Assembly (NCBI GenBank): GCA_045545575.1
Contig: JAZQBE010000016.1
Coordinates: 1-11,180 of the forward strand
Origin: Shuttleworthia sp045545575
Lineage (GTDB): Bacteria > Bacillota > Clostridia > Lachnospirales > Lachnospiraceae
DNA: 11,180 nt
Reading direction: 5' to 3'
The position numbers were made by a program, and so were the translations under genes. Below the pieces are notes generated by a model. That model was not told where the DNA came from and did not search any database. It worked only from the letters and a program-made list of their open reading frames with translations. Every line of letters starts with the position of its first letter. Position 1 is the first letter of the stretch. This document shows positions 1 through 6,052 of the stretch, in pieces.

Positions 1-17
1 GCACCCGTTCCGTTTTT
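1..17. repeat. REP-like repeat, partial copy cut by window edge
   Basis: The first 11 bases (GCACCCGTTCC) followed by GTTTTT match the right half of the window's REP-like repeat in TCAGGCACCC orientation. The left half lies outside the window. With the copy at 24-62 it would form an inverted pair, with about 43 bp between core starts. Confidence 0.75.
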
Positions 18-23
18 CGGTTC

Positions 24-62
24 AAAAGTGGAACGGGTGCCTGACCCCCGTTCCGGTTTTTT
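24..62. repeat. REP-like palindromic repeat, copy at end of AAA+ gene
   Basis: The core at 30-54 has arms GGAACGGG and CCCGTTCC around loop TGCCTGACC, with flanks AAAAGT and GGTTTTTT. It starts immediately beyond the TAA stop (61-63) of the AAA+ ATPase gene, and the T-run overlaps that stop codon. On the minus strand the hairpin is followed by ACTTTT, so it may also act as a weak transcription terminator. Confidence 0.9.
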
Positions 63-2112
63 ATGCCGCCGCGCTGGTTCCGCCGAATCCGATCGGCGCC
101 CGCTTTCCCGCAGGCTGCAACGGCACGCCGCATTCACGGAAATCTTCCGCAAGGAGGACGCGGTTTCGCTCCGCCTTCTCTTCTTCGGCGCCGCCGTACA
201 CGCGCCAGGCATATTCGAGGATGGCGCTGTCGATCAGGTTCCGGCAGAACCGCCCGTTGCCGGCGGCCGGATTTCCTTCCGCGCGTTCGCACAGGGCGCG
301 GATTCGTTCTGCCGCCTGCGGATCGACGGAAAAGCCCCGCCGCTGCGCTTCGCGTTCCGCGATGGCGCACATCTCTTCGGCTGTATAATCCGGAAACCGG
401 ACGGTGAAGGGCACGCGGGAGCGAAGGCCGGGATTCCTCGCGAGGAACGCGTCCATTTCCTTCGGATACCCGGCGAGGATCACGATGGTTTCCCCGCGGC
501 GGTTTTCCATCTCCTGCACAAGCGTGTTGATCGCCTCGTCTCCGTATCCGCCCTCCCAGTGCTCGGCCAGCGCGTAGGCCTCGTCGATGAAAAGCAGGCG
601 GCCATGGGTGTTCTGAAAGATCCGCTGCACCTTCTGCGCGGTTTCGCCCGCATAACGTCCGACCAGATCCGCTCGCCCGGTTTCGACCGGCTCGCTTTGC
701 GCAAGCAGGCCGGCTTCATGGAAGATGCCGGCCGCCAGCCGCGCGACCGTCGTCTTCGCCGTGCCCGGATTGCCGACAAAAGCCATGTTCAGGACGAGGG
801 GCTCGGCGGCGCTTCGGGCGGATTCCAGGTCTTTTTTCATCTTTGCGTAGGCCGCGATTCTGCGGATCTGCTTCTTCACGTCGTCAAGCCCGATCATCCC
901 GTCAAGCCGCGTCATGGCGTCGGCTTTGCCGGCGCGGTGTTTCCTGCCGGTTCTCGCGCCGGGCATGACCGGCGCATAGGAGTCTTCGTACGCCTCGCAT
1001 TCATCGTCAGAGTCGTAATCATTGTCAGCGTCGGCGGCATCGTCCGCGTCCGCGTCGTCCAAGCCGTCCGCGTCGGCGTCCCTGTCATCCTTGATGCCGT
1101 TCCGGTCCGGGAAGATCCGGCGGATCTCCGCGAGACTCTTTTCCCTCAGATTGCGGAACGACAGCAGTTCTTCGTCGCTCAGCGCGCGCAGCTGCGCGAT
1201 CGTCTGCACGCCCCCGCGGCGCAGACAGTTGTATGCCCGGACGCTGAGGCCGAGCACGTCGATAGGATCGTCGGGATCCCAGTTGCCGTTTTGAATCGCC
1301 GGAACCTTCGGGACGGATAAATCATCTTCCGCCCGCGCTCCGGCATGCGGTATATCGGCGGCATCGGGTTTGTAATCCGACGCGGCCTGCAGGCAATCGT
1401 TCATCAGCGAGATCGCGGTGTCCAGAAAATCGCGCCCGGTCAGCGTATCGCGATCCGCATCGGCGCCGCCGTCTTCATCCGCGCGCCGGCACACCAGTGA
1501 AAACGCCATGAACAGGGCTCCGCGCGTCCGCAGGGTCATTTCGTCCGGAAGGCTGATCCGGATCGCGGTCGAAAGCGGATCAGCCGTCAGGCGGATGACC
1601 GCGCCGGCCTCCGCAAGCATCGCGTATGCGTTCGTCTGGGCATCGCTTCCGGCGTTATACCAGGGATCCCCGAGCAGATCTCCGATCCGGTTGGCCGTCT
1701 CTGGCGAAGCGTGTTTCGCATGCTGGCCGTCCGAGACCAGCGCGTAGATCTTCCGGCCGTTATGGAAGCGGCCGTCCGGGGAGACATCCGCCGCGGAGAA
1801 GTCGTCCGATTTTGCGTTTCGTCTGCCGGCCTGCGCATTCGCGCCATCGGCGTCCGTGTCCGGCATCGGGCGAATATCCGCGCCGACGCCCAGCGCCCAG
1901 CGCATATCCGCTTCCGTAATCCCGCTGTCCGCACCCGCGAAAATCACCTGCGCGTGCGCGTTTGCGGCCGAGGTGTCAAACTGCCAGGTGAGCGTTTCGC
2001 CCTCGGGCAGAACCGCCGCCAGGTGAAGAAAACGCTCCGCCGCCTTCGCGGCTGTATCCGGAATGTGTCCTTTCATCTTCTTTGTGTTCCAGTCAATTCG
2101 ATATGTTTTCAT
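61..2112 (-). CDS. CbxX/SpoVK-type AAA+ ATPase with RNA polymerase alpha-CTD-like domain
   Basis: This 683-aa protein has four visible parts. Residues 1-270 form an N-terminal region I do not recognise. Residues 284-334 closely resemble the C-terminal domain of RNA polymerase alpha: VRAYNCL and NLREKSLAEI match the two helix-hairpin elements that hold DNA in alpha-CTD. An Asp-rich low-complexity linker spans about 341-378. An AAA+ module of the CbxX/CfxQ/SpoVK type spans about 400-660, with Walker A GNPGTAKT (447-454), Walker B LLFIDEAY (506-513) and likely arginine fingers in GLRSRVPF (R564, R566). The ATPase should be an ATP-driven remodelling machine; the alpha-CTD-like part suggests DNA or RNA-polymerase binding, which is inference. 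The start is ATG at 2112, with AAAGGG 8 nt upstream. It is preceded by a long leader with its own promoter and is probably monocistronic. Confidence 0.9.
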   Translation of the reverse strand: MKTYRIDWNTKKMKGHIPDTAAKAAERFLHLAAVLPEGETLTWQFDTSAANAHAQVIFAGADSGITEADMRWALGVGADIRPMPDTDADGANAQAGRRNAKSDDFSAADVSPDGRFHNGRKIYALVSDGQHAKHASPETANRIGDLLGDPWYNAGSDAQTNAYAMLAEAGAVIRLTADPLSTAIRISLPDEMTLRTRGALFMAFSLVCRRADEDGGADADRDTLTGRDFLDTAISLMNDCLQAASDYKPDAADIPHAGARAEDDLSVPKVPAIQNGNWDPDDPIDVLGLSVRAYNCLRRGGVQTIAQLRALSDEELLSFRNLREKSLAEIRRIFPDRNGIKDDRDADADGLDDADADDAADADNDYDSDDECEAYEDSYAPVMPGARTGRKHRAGKADAMTRLDGMIGLDDVKKQIRRIAAYAKMKKDLESARSAAEPLVLNMAFVGNPGTAKTTVARLAAGIFHEAGLLAQSEPVETGRADLVGRYAGETAQKVQRIFQNTHGRLLFIDEAYALAEHWEGGYGDEAINTLVQEMENRRGETIVILAGYPKEMDAFLARNPGLRSRVPFTVRFPDYTAEEMCAIAEREAQRRGFSVDPQAAERIRALCERAEGNPAAGNGRFCRNLIDSAILEYAWRVYGGAEEEKAERNRVLLAEDFRECGVPLQPAGKRAPIGFGGTSAAA

Positions 2113-2563
2113 CGTTTTTGCCCTTTCTTTGAATCAGTGTAAGATACGCAGTCTGTCCGGCTTCTCTCCCAGGTCCGCTCATATCATCGCGTGACTTCCC
2201 AGGGCCCGCCGGCCGGCAGCTGCGGATGCAGTTTTCAAGGTGCGTGCGCCGATGCGTCGGCATCCTGCACAGGTGTGAGGTGCGTCGGCACAGCAGGTCG
2301 GCGGCATCGGGGGCGTCTGCGGACCATGATGTCCGTGATGTCCATGATGCCGGCGAATCGGCATGTCTACGGATCAATTGGTCCATGGAAAGGGCGTTTT
2401 CCGGCCGAAAGGCACAAAAAAAGCCGCTGCCCCGATCCGATTTGGGTAGACTCCGAGCCCGGAATCTGCCGCATACTTACGATCAAAACAACGACCTTCT
2501 TACCGTATTCAGTTGTAAACATGTTCTTCAGCGATGGTGCGTGCCGCGCTGCCCCGTCTGGGG
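2113..2563 (-). other. Long 5' leader of the AAA+ ATPase gene
   Basis: About 450 nt lie between the predicted transcription start (near 2563) and the ATG at 2112, with no convincing gene. Visible structure on the minus strand includes a hairpin at 2448-2467 (AGATTCCG, loop GGCT, CGGAGTCT) and a seven-T run near 2416-2422. GC-rich inverted segments lie near 2205-2225, and a His/Cys-rich but SD-less frame runs through 2179-2364. A 52-codon frame starting with an ATG near 2522 has only a weak SD. I could not match it to a riboswitch family I know. It may be a regulatory leader, a small RNA gene, or untranslated filler. Confidence 0.35.
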
Positions 2564-2569
2564 ATTCTG

Positions 2570-2598
2570 ATTATATAACGATTCCTCCTGTTTTGCAA
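2570..2598 (-). promoter_or_regulatory. Sigma-A-type promoter upstream of AAA+ ATPase leader
   Basis: On the minus strand, -35 TTGCAA (2593-2598) and a perfect -10 TATAAT (2570-2575) are separated by 17 bp. The -35 lies inside an inverted repeat (2590-2605; GTTTTGC/GCAAAAC arms) whose outer arm is formed by the tail of the adjacent REP-like copy. This promoter would drive the leader and the AAA+ gene. Confidence 0.7.
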
Positions 2599-2600
2599 GC

Positions 2601-2638
2601 AAAACCGGAACGGGGGTGAGGCACCCGTTCCGGTTTTT
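2601..2638. repeat. REP-like palindromic repeat (first of a 41-bp-spaced pair)
   Basis: The core is 2607-2631, with arms GGAACGGG and CCCGTTCC and central GGTGAGGCA (a TCAGG to TGAGG variant). Flanks are AAAACC and GGTTTTTT. It lies opposite in orientation to the copy at 2643-2680; core starts are 41 bp apart with a 16-nt linker. Confidence 0.9.
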
Positions 2639-2642
2639 TCAG

Positions 2643-2680
2643 AAAGTGGAACAGGTGCCTGACCCCCGTTCCGGTTTTTT
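2643..2680. repeat. REP-like palindromic repeat (second of a 41-bp-spaced pair)
   Basis: The core is 2648-2672, with left arm GGAACAGG, loop TGCCTGACC and right arm CCCGTTCC. Its T-run ends at the TGA stop (2680-2682) of the DUF2812 gene. With the 2601-2638 copy it forms an inverted doublet that probably also terminates transcription of the PadR-DUF2812 unit. Confidence 0.9.
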
Positions 2681-3582
2681 CAGTCGATCTCGCAGGTGAT
2701 CCTGAATCCGGCATCGCAGGATAACGAGAACCAGTAGGTTCCTTTTGTCAGTTTCAGACGGATATTGTCCTTGCGAACCGCTGTGTCGGTTACGGTAAAT
2801 ACCGTCTCTCCGCTGTCTGCGACCACAGCGAAGGTCATCGGCTCGTCAGATTCCATATCCAGATCCAGATAGTAATTGTCGGCGTAGCGAACGTCCACCT
2901 TCATCCAGGTGTTTTCCCGGACCGGCTCGGCGATGCTGTCAGCTCTCTGATCGGTCATATAGTGCGGCCGCATGTCCGTAAGGATAAGGAATGACGCGGA
3001 TCCGAGAATGATCACCGCCAGAAACACCGCGAGGAAGGTGCTTCCGCCGCGTCCGCGCCGGCTGGCTTTGGGATTCCGCATACGCAGGCTGCCCCACAGC
3101 AGGACGGCGCATTCGAACGCCAGCGTCAGTGTTATGATGATCAGCGGAAGCTGCGGCTGCAGCACGGCACGCACTGTGAAGATTCCGGCTATAATGCCGA
3201 TAACGGCGCCGATGATTCCGGCCAGGAGCGCCCAGCGGCGGTTCATTTCCATCATGGATTCGCTGTCCGTAAAGATCTCGAAGTCCTCCTCCGGGAGCGC
3301 GGGATCGTACAGTTTGCGGAAATAATGCCAGCCGTTAAACGTGGAATTGACATATTCCCATCCCTGCTCGCGGAACGTCTCGATGTAGCGGCCCATATCC
3401 TCGATGCGCCGGTAATCCAGCTGATACCGGTACCGGATTTCGGGATTCTTCACAAAGGTGTTGTGGAAGCATCCGCCGCGGACCAGCTGCCATCCCTGCT
3501 CGGACGCTTTGTTCAGATCATCGATCTCTTCCTGGTAGTTCCATGCAGGATATGCCTTAAACGATCGTTTGTAGTTTGACAT
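2680..3582 (-). CDS. DUF2812 domain membrane protein
   Basis: This is a 300-aa protein. Residues 6-90 show the DUF2812 pattern of an aromatic-rich cytosolic domain (FKAYPAWNYQEEIDDLNKAS, EQGWQLV, a second EQGWEYV, then WHYFRK). Three hydrophobic segments follow at about 117-139, 144-165 and 181-203. A beta-rich tail of about 95 residues, probably extracytoplasmic, completes the protein. The ATG at 3582 is chosen because AGGAGGT lies 5 nt upstream and the family begins here; longer in-frame extensions run through the upstream PadR gene in another frame. The start codon is 1 nt after the PadR stop, so the two are translationally coupled. In Bacillota DUF2812 genes are often paired with a PadR regulator (known association). 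The biochemical role is unknown. Confidence 0.9.
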   Translation of the reverse strand: MSNYKRSFKAYPAWNYQEEIDDLNKASEQGWQLVRGGCFHNTFVKNPEIRYRYQLDYRRIEDMGRYIETFREQGWEYVNSTFNGWHYFRKLYDPALPEEDFEIFTDSESMMEMNRRWALLAGIIGAVIGIIAGIFTVRAVLQPQLPLIIITLTLAFECAVLLWGSLRMRNPKASRRGRGGSTFLAVFLAVIILGSASFLILTDMRPHYMTDQRADSIAEPVRENTWMKVDVRYADNYYLDLDMESDEPMTFAVVADSGETVFTVTDTAVRKDNIRLKLTKGTYWFSLSCDAGFRITCEID

Positions 3583-3583
3583 C

Positions 3584-3895
3584 TTACACCTCCTGTGCAT
3601 TCTCGAGCATCCGCCGCAGCCGCGCGATCTCGGCGCGCAGCACTTCTCTTCCCGCATCCGTCAGCTGATACTGACGCCGGCGCTCCACGCCCGGTTCGTT
3701 CGACATTGTCTCGCGGATCCAGCCCTTCTTCATCATGTTGCCCGTCGCCCCGTACATCGTCCCGGATCCGATTGTGACATCCCCGCCGGACAGCGCTTCC
3801 GTCATCTGCATGATGCCGTAGCCGTGATTCGGGCCCTTCGCCAGACACAACAGTATGTAGTAGTAGCTTTCCGACAATGGTTCGCTTCGTTTCAT
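3584..3895 (-). CDS. PadR family transcriptional regulator
   Basis: This is a 103-aa winged-helix repressor of the small PadR subfamily (PadR-s2 size). Visible signatures are the N-terminal helix-turn-helix region with GPNHGYGIMQ (21-30), GSGTMYGATGNMMKKGWI (43-60) as the recognition helix and wing lead-in, and RRRQYQLTDAGREVL (72-86) as the wing with the TxxG motif. A short C-terminal helix for dimerisation follows. The ATG at 3895 is chosen because AGGAGG lies 8 nt upstream; a GTG at 3904 would overlap that site. It is the first gene of a two-gene unit with the DUF2812 membrane protein, whose SD lies inside the last PadR codons. The palindrome between the promoter elements suggests autorepression (inference). 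The inducing signal is unknown. Confidence 0.93.
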   Translation of the reverse strand: MKRSEPLSESYYYILLCLAKGPNHGYGIMQMTEALSGGDVTIGSGTMYGATGNMMKKGWIRETMSNEPGVERRRQYQLTDAGREVLRAEIARLRRMLENAQEV

Positions 3896-3945
3896 GTGTA
3901 TCACCTCCTGATATATCGGTGCTCGCTATGTCGCCTTTCGACTGT

Positions 3946-3974
3946 ATCGTACCACGACATATGTCGTCTGTCAA
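3946..3974 (-). promoter_or_regulatory. Promoter of the padR-DUF2812 unit
   Basis: On the minus strand a consensus -35 TTGACA (3969-3974) and a near-consensus -10 TACGAT (3946-3951) are separated by 17 bp. The predicted start of transcription is about 45 nt upstream of the PadR ATG. A REP-like hairpin with seven T residues on this strand lies just upstream and insulates the promoter from the PrsW gene. Confidence 0.8.
3954..3967. promoter_or_regulatory. Probable PadR operator (14-bp perfect palindrome)
   Basis: ACGACATATGTCGT is a perfect palindrome that fills most of the 17-bp spacer between -35 and -10 of the padR promoter. Its ACAT-ATGT core resembles known PadR operators, which carry ATGT and ACAT half-sites. 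A bound dimer would block RNA polymerase, giving negative autoregulation. An isolated half-site ATGTCG lies at 3928-3933. Binding by this PadR is inferred. Confidence 0.6.
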
Positions 3975-3985
3975 CATGTTTTTTC

Positions 3986-4025
3986 AAAAAAACCGGAACG
4001 GGTGCCTGACCCCCGTTCCGGTTTT
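3986..4025. repeat. REP-like palindromic repeat (first of a 41-bp-spaced pair)
   Basis: The core is 3995-4019, with arms GGAACGGG and CCCGTTCC, loop TGCCTGACC and flanks AAAAAAACC and GGTTTT. It lies between the PrsW gene end and the padR promoter. Its core start is 41 bp from that of the 4027-4067 copy. Confidence 0.92.
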
Positions 4026-4026
4026 C

Positions 4027-4067
4027 AAAAAAAGCGGAACAGGGGTCAGACCCCTGTTCCGGTTCTT
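4027..4067. repeat. REP-like repeat, perfectly palindromic copy
   Basis: The core is 4036-4060, in which GGAACAGGGGTC and GACCCCTGTTCC are exact complements around a single A. Other copies carry an asymmetric TGCC or GGCA half, so this one is either the fully symmetric relative or a gene-converted copy. It is the second member of a 41-bp-spaced pair. Confidence 0.9.
4028..4060 (-). terminator. Intrinsic terminator after the PrsW-like gene, formed by a REP-like copy
   Basis: On the minus strand the perfect 12-bp stem of the palindromic repeat is followed by GC and seven T residues. This is the most terminator-like of all the copies. It lies 38 nt past the PrsW stop codon and upstream of the padR promoter. 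Confidence 0.65.
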
Positions 4068-4083
4068 GGCGGGGCACACCCGG

Positions 4084-4098
4084 CCCCTGTTCCGTTTT
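4084..4098. repeat. Degenerate REP-like half copy
   Basis: CCCCTGTTCCGTTTT matches the right arm and T-tail of the repeat. The left half (GGCGGGGCACACCCGG) is degraded or unrelated. The tail overlaps the first base of the TGA stop codon (4098-4100) of the PrsW-like gene. Confidence 0.5.
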
Positions 4099-4859
4099 CA
4101 GTTTCGAATCGGCTCCTGCTTTTCGTTGTTTCGTCCCCATTTGCGGATCCTGCCCAGCAGGACAAGCATCAGGACCAGTCCGCCGACGGCCGTGACGACA
4201 ACGCCGGCAAACAGAGGAACGAGGTAGTTGTAATAGGGAAGACTCTGCAGCTGTTCCGGCGTGGTCAGCCCGGACAGATTCTCCGGATCACCGATCACCG
4301 TCATGAGGCCGATGACAAACATATCGAACAGTGTATGCGCCGCGATCGGGGCAGCCAGTGAAAGCACATGGTATTTCACGCTCTTCGTTACGCGGGCTTT
4401 CCCGTAAAAATAACCCATCAGAATCTGGAACAGCACATGCATGGGCAGAAACGCACGCATAAGGTTCCCCGAACCGGACAGCGCGTATTCGATGTCCTCA
4501 AAAATGGTAAAGCCGATTCCGACGGCCACCGCGGCGATGACCGCATCCAGCCAGATATTCACTTCCTGGTTTTTTACAAGCGCCAGCCGGAAGAACAGAT
4601 ACTTGAACGCTTCTTCGATCAGGGCTGCCAGAAGAAACGCTGACAGGAATCCGCTTAAGAGCGGGTTCAGGCTGAAAAACATGTGATCGTCAAAGGGGAG
4701 AATCATTCCGATTACAAGGTTGACAACCAGCGCGAGCAGACCGAAACCAAGAAAGCGAATCACCGTCTTTTTGGAAAACGGCTCGCCGGTTTTGCTTTTC
4801 AAAAGCCAGGTCAGGATCAGAACACAGACCGCGATTTCAACAATGCACACAAATAACAT
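4098..4859 (-). CDS. PrsW-like intramembrane metalloprotease
   Basis: This is a 253-aa polytopic membrane protein. It shows the PrsW signature set: EExxK at 82-86 (LIEEAFKY), FEDIEY at 120-125, a conserved His at 141 (PMHVLF), and HxxxD at 175-179 (AHTLFD). About seven hydrophobic segments are visible, at roughly 2-20, 34-54, 65-90, 104-120, 136-152, 165-190 and 211-236. PrsW family members cleave membrane proteins inside the bilayer; in Bacillus subtilis PrsW cuts the anti-sigma factor RsiW. No anti-sigma factor is in this window, so the substrate is unknown. The ATG at 4859 has AAGGGAAGG 7 nt upstream. The gene follows a 15-bp tandem repeat that separates it from the DUF2804 gene. Confidence 0.88.
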   Translation of the reverse strand: MLFVCIVEIAVCVLILTWLLKSKTGEPFSKKTVIRFLGFGLLALVVNLVIGMILPFDDHMFFSLNPLLSGFLSAFLLAALIEEAFKYLFFRLALVKNQEVNIWLDAVIAAVAVGIGFTIFEDIEYALSGSGNLMRAFLPMHVLFQILMGYFYGKARVTKSVKYHVLSLAAPIAAHTLFDMFVIGLMTVIGDPENLSGLTTPEQLQSLPYYNYLVPLFAGVVVTAVGGLVLMLVLLGRIRKWGRNNEKQEPIRN

Positions 4860-4881
4860 GACGAAGCCTTCCCTTTCTATG

Positions 4882-4976
4882 CAAGCCCCGTCAATACAAG
4901 CCCTGTCAATACAAGCCCTGTCAATATGAACCCTGTCAATATGAGCCCTGTCAATAAACCGTACAAGCCGTCAGTA
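4882..4976. repeat. 15-bp tandem repeat (minisatellite), 5 units plus a degraded sixth
   Basis: The unit CAAGCCCTGTCAATA is repeated head to tail at 4882-4896, 4897-4911, 4912-4926, 4927-4941 and 4942-4956, with a few substitutions (CCCCG; TGAA or TGAG starts). A degraded unit at about 4964-4976 runs over the DUF2804 stop codon. On the minus strand each unit carries TTGACA (once TTGACG), the -35 consensus. It lies directly upstream of the PrsW-like gene. I see no matching -10 at 16-18 bp. Confidence 0.95.
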
Positions 4977-5996
4977 GCGGTTATGCACTTTTTCCGCGAA
5001 ACACATCATATCCTTCACCTCGATCCGGGTTCCGTCGTCTAAGACGGCGGTTCCGCTCATCCGGCCGAACACCTGGTGCTGATCGGAGACGAGCACCTTG
5101 AAATCGAGATTCGCGGCGCGGTCAAGCACAGGCACAAAGTCCATCTCGAACCGGCCGTCCGAAGATGTGAACTTCCACGGTGCGGTGTAGCTGTCCGGCG
5201 GGATGTGGAAGGTCACGTCGTCGAGCTTGTGCACCGTCCCGTTCCAGAACAGGACGTTTTCCGAAGCGGCCGACGTATTGCCGAAACCATACCCGATATT
5301 GAAGCCAAACGCGTTTCCATCCATGTCGGCATTGCCGCTGCCCCAGTACCAGGTATTGTCGTAGGTCCAGACACCGCGGCCCCAGTCCAGCGTACCAAAA
5401 TTAGAATTCGGATCGAATTCATATCGATTCCCGTCGTATTCCATCCAGCCGGACGCGCGCATGCAGTTGATCTTCTGATTATAATAAAACGCGTGCTTTT
5501 TGTCCCACGGCGTCGCGATCACCATGCTCTCCATGGGCGGCTGCGCCAGGCGGATGTCGCAGGAAAAGGGCTTGCCTTCATAAAAGTTTTCAAACCGGCA
5601 GGTGATGTGCCGCACTCCGTCTTCCACGGCGAACTGCATCGACAGCCGCCTGTCCTCATACCGGGTCGTGCCCGCGGACGAATCCTGCGGCAGCGCGAGC
5701 TTTCCCATCGGAAACGCGTTTAAGACCGTCTCCGTGTGCTCCCACGGATGCTCCCCGAACACCAGCAGCGACACCGACTGCAGGCCGATGTAACCGTCGT
5801 CCGAAATGGTAAAGGCGCCGGCAAAATCATCGGCCAGCACCAGATAATAGTCCCACTCCTTGATCCGGAACTTCGGCGCGCGGATCATCGTGCGGTCGTA
5901 CTGCTGCACCAGGTGGCGCGACCAGCCCGGTTCCCGCAGCTCGCCGCTGCCGTCCAGCAGCAGCTGACGCGTCGTCACTTCATGATTTCTTGGCAT
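4971..5996 (-). CDS. DUF2804 domain-containing protein
   Basis: This is a 341-aa soluble-looking protein with no signal peptide or membrane segment. It matches the DUF2804 pattern: an N-terminal GSGELREPGWSRHLVQQYDR segment, the aromatic-rich signature LDWGRGVWTYDNTWYWGSG (about 203-221) and GNAFGFNIGYGFGN (227-240). The rest is mainly beta-strand, in keeping with a lipocalin-like barrel fold reported for related families; this part is from memory. The catalytic or binding role is unknown. The ATG at 5996 is chosen because a G-rich SD (AAAGGGGGG) lies just upstream. A TTG at 6017, contributed by the tail of the neighbouring REP-like copy, is also in frame. The gene starts 35 nt after the stop of the oxidoreductase and could be co-transcribed with it. 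Confidence 0.88.
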   Translation of the reverse strand: MPRNHEVTTRQLLLDGSGELREPGWSRHLVQQYDRTMIRAPKFRIKEWDYYLVLADDFAGAFTISDDGYIGLQSVSLLVFGEHPWEHTETVLNAFPMGKLALPQDSSAGTTRYEDRRLSMQFAVEDGVRHITCRFENFYEGKPFSCDIRLAQPPMESMVIATPWDKKHAFYYNQKINCMRASGWMEYDGNRYEFDPNSNFGTLDWGRGVWTYDNTWYWGSGNADMDGNAFGFNIGYGFGNTSAASENVLFWNGTVHKLDDVTFHIPPDSYTAPWKFTSSDGRFEMDFVPVLDRAANLDFKVLVSDQHQVFGRMSGTAVLDDGTRIEVKDMMCFAEKVHNRY

Positions 5997-6015
5997 AGGC
6001 CCCCCTTTCTGCCGC

Positions 6016-6052
6016 AAAACCGGAACGGGGATCAGGCACCCGTTCCGCTTTT
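6016..6052. repeat. REP-like repeat that supplies the oxidoreductase stop codon
   Basis: The core is 6022-6046, with arms GGAACGGG and CCCGTTCC and central GATCAGGCA. On the minus strand the oxidoreductase reading frame enters the repeat, reads SGTGA and stops at the TGA in the loop (6032-6034). The other end, GGTTTTG, abuts the DUF2804 ribosome binding site. Confidence 0.9.

Noticed and set aside
28..1320. 430-aa plus-strand open frame opposite the AAA+ gene
   Set aside because: It is antisense to a gene with clear Walker motifs, has Arg/Val-rich composition without domains, and begins inside a REP-like repeat. It reflects high GC content.
2179..2364. Small His/Cys-rich peptide on the minus strand (HHGHHGHHG, CCADAPHTCAGC)
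   Set aside because: The composition is tempting for metal binding, but there is no SD, it lies inside a leader region, and an overlapping frame of equal quality exists.
2401..2570. Purine-type riboswitch or 6S RNA in the AAA+ leader
   Set aside because: A GTCTACC segment is suggestive, but the three-way junction of the purine aptamer and the 6S consensus ends could not be made to fit.
3584..3977. Longer minus-strand frame overlapping PadR in another register
   Set aside because: PadR has a perfect SD, family match and promoter; the other frame is Arg/Gly-rich and lacks domains.
4866..4909. PrsW promoter using a minisatellite TTGACA
   Set aside because: No -10-like hexamer is found at 16-18 bp from any of the hexamers checked near the gene, so no promoter was annotated.
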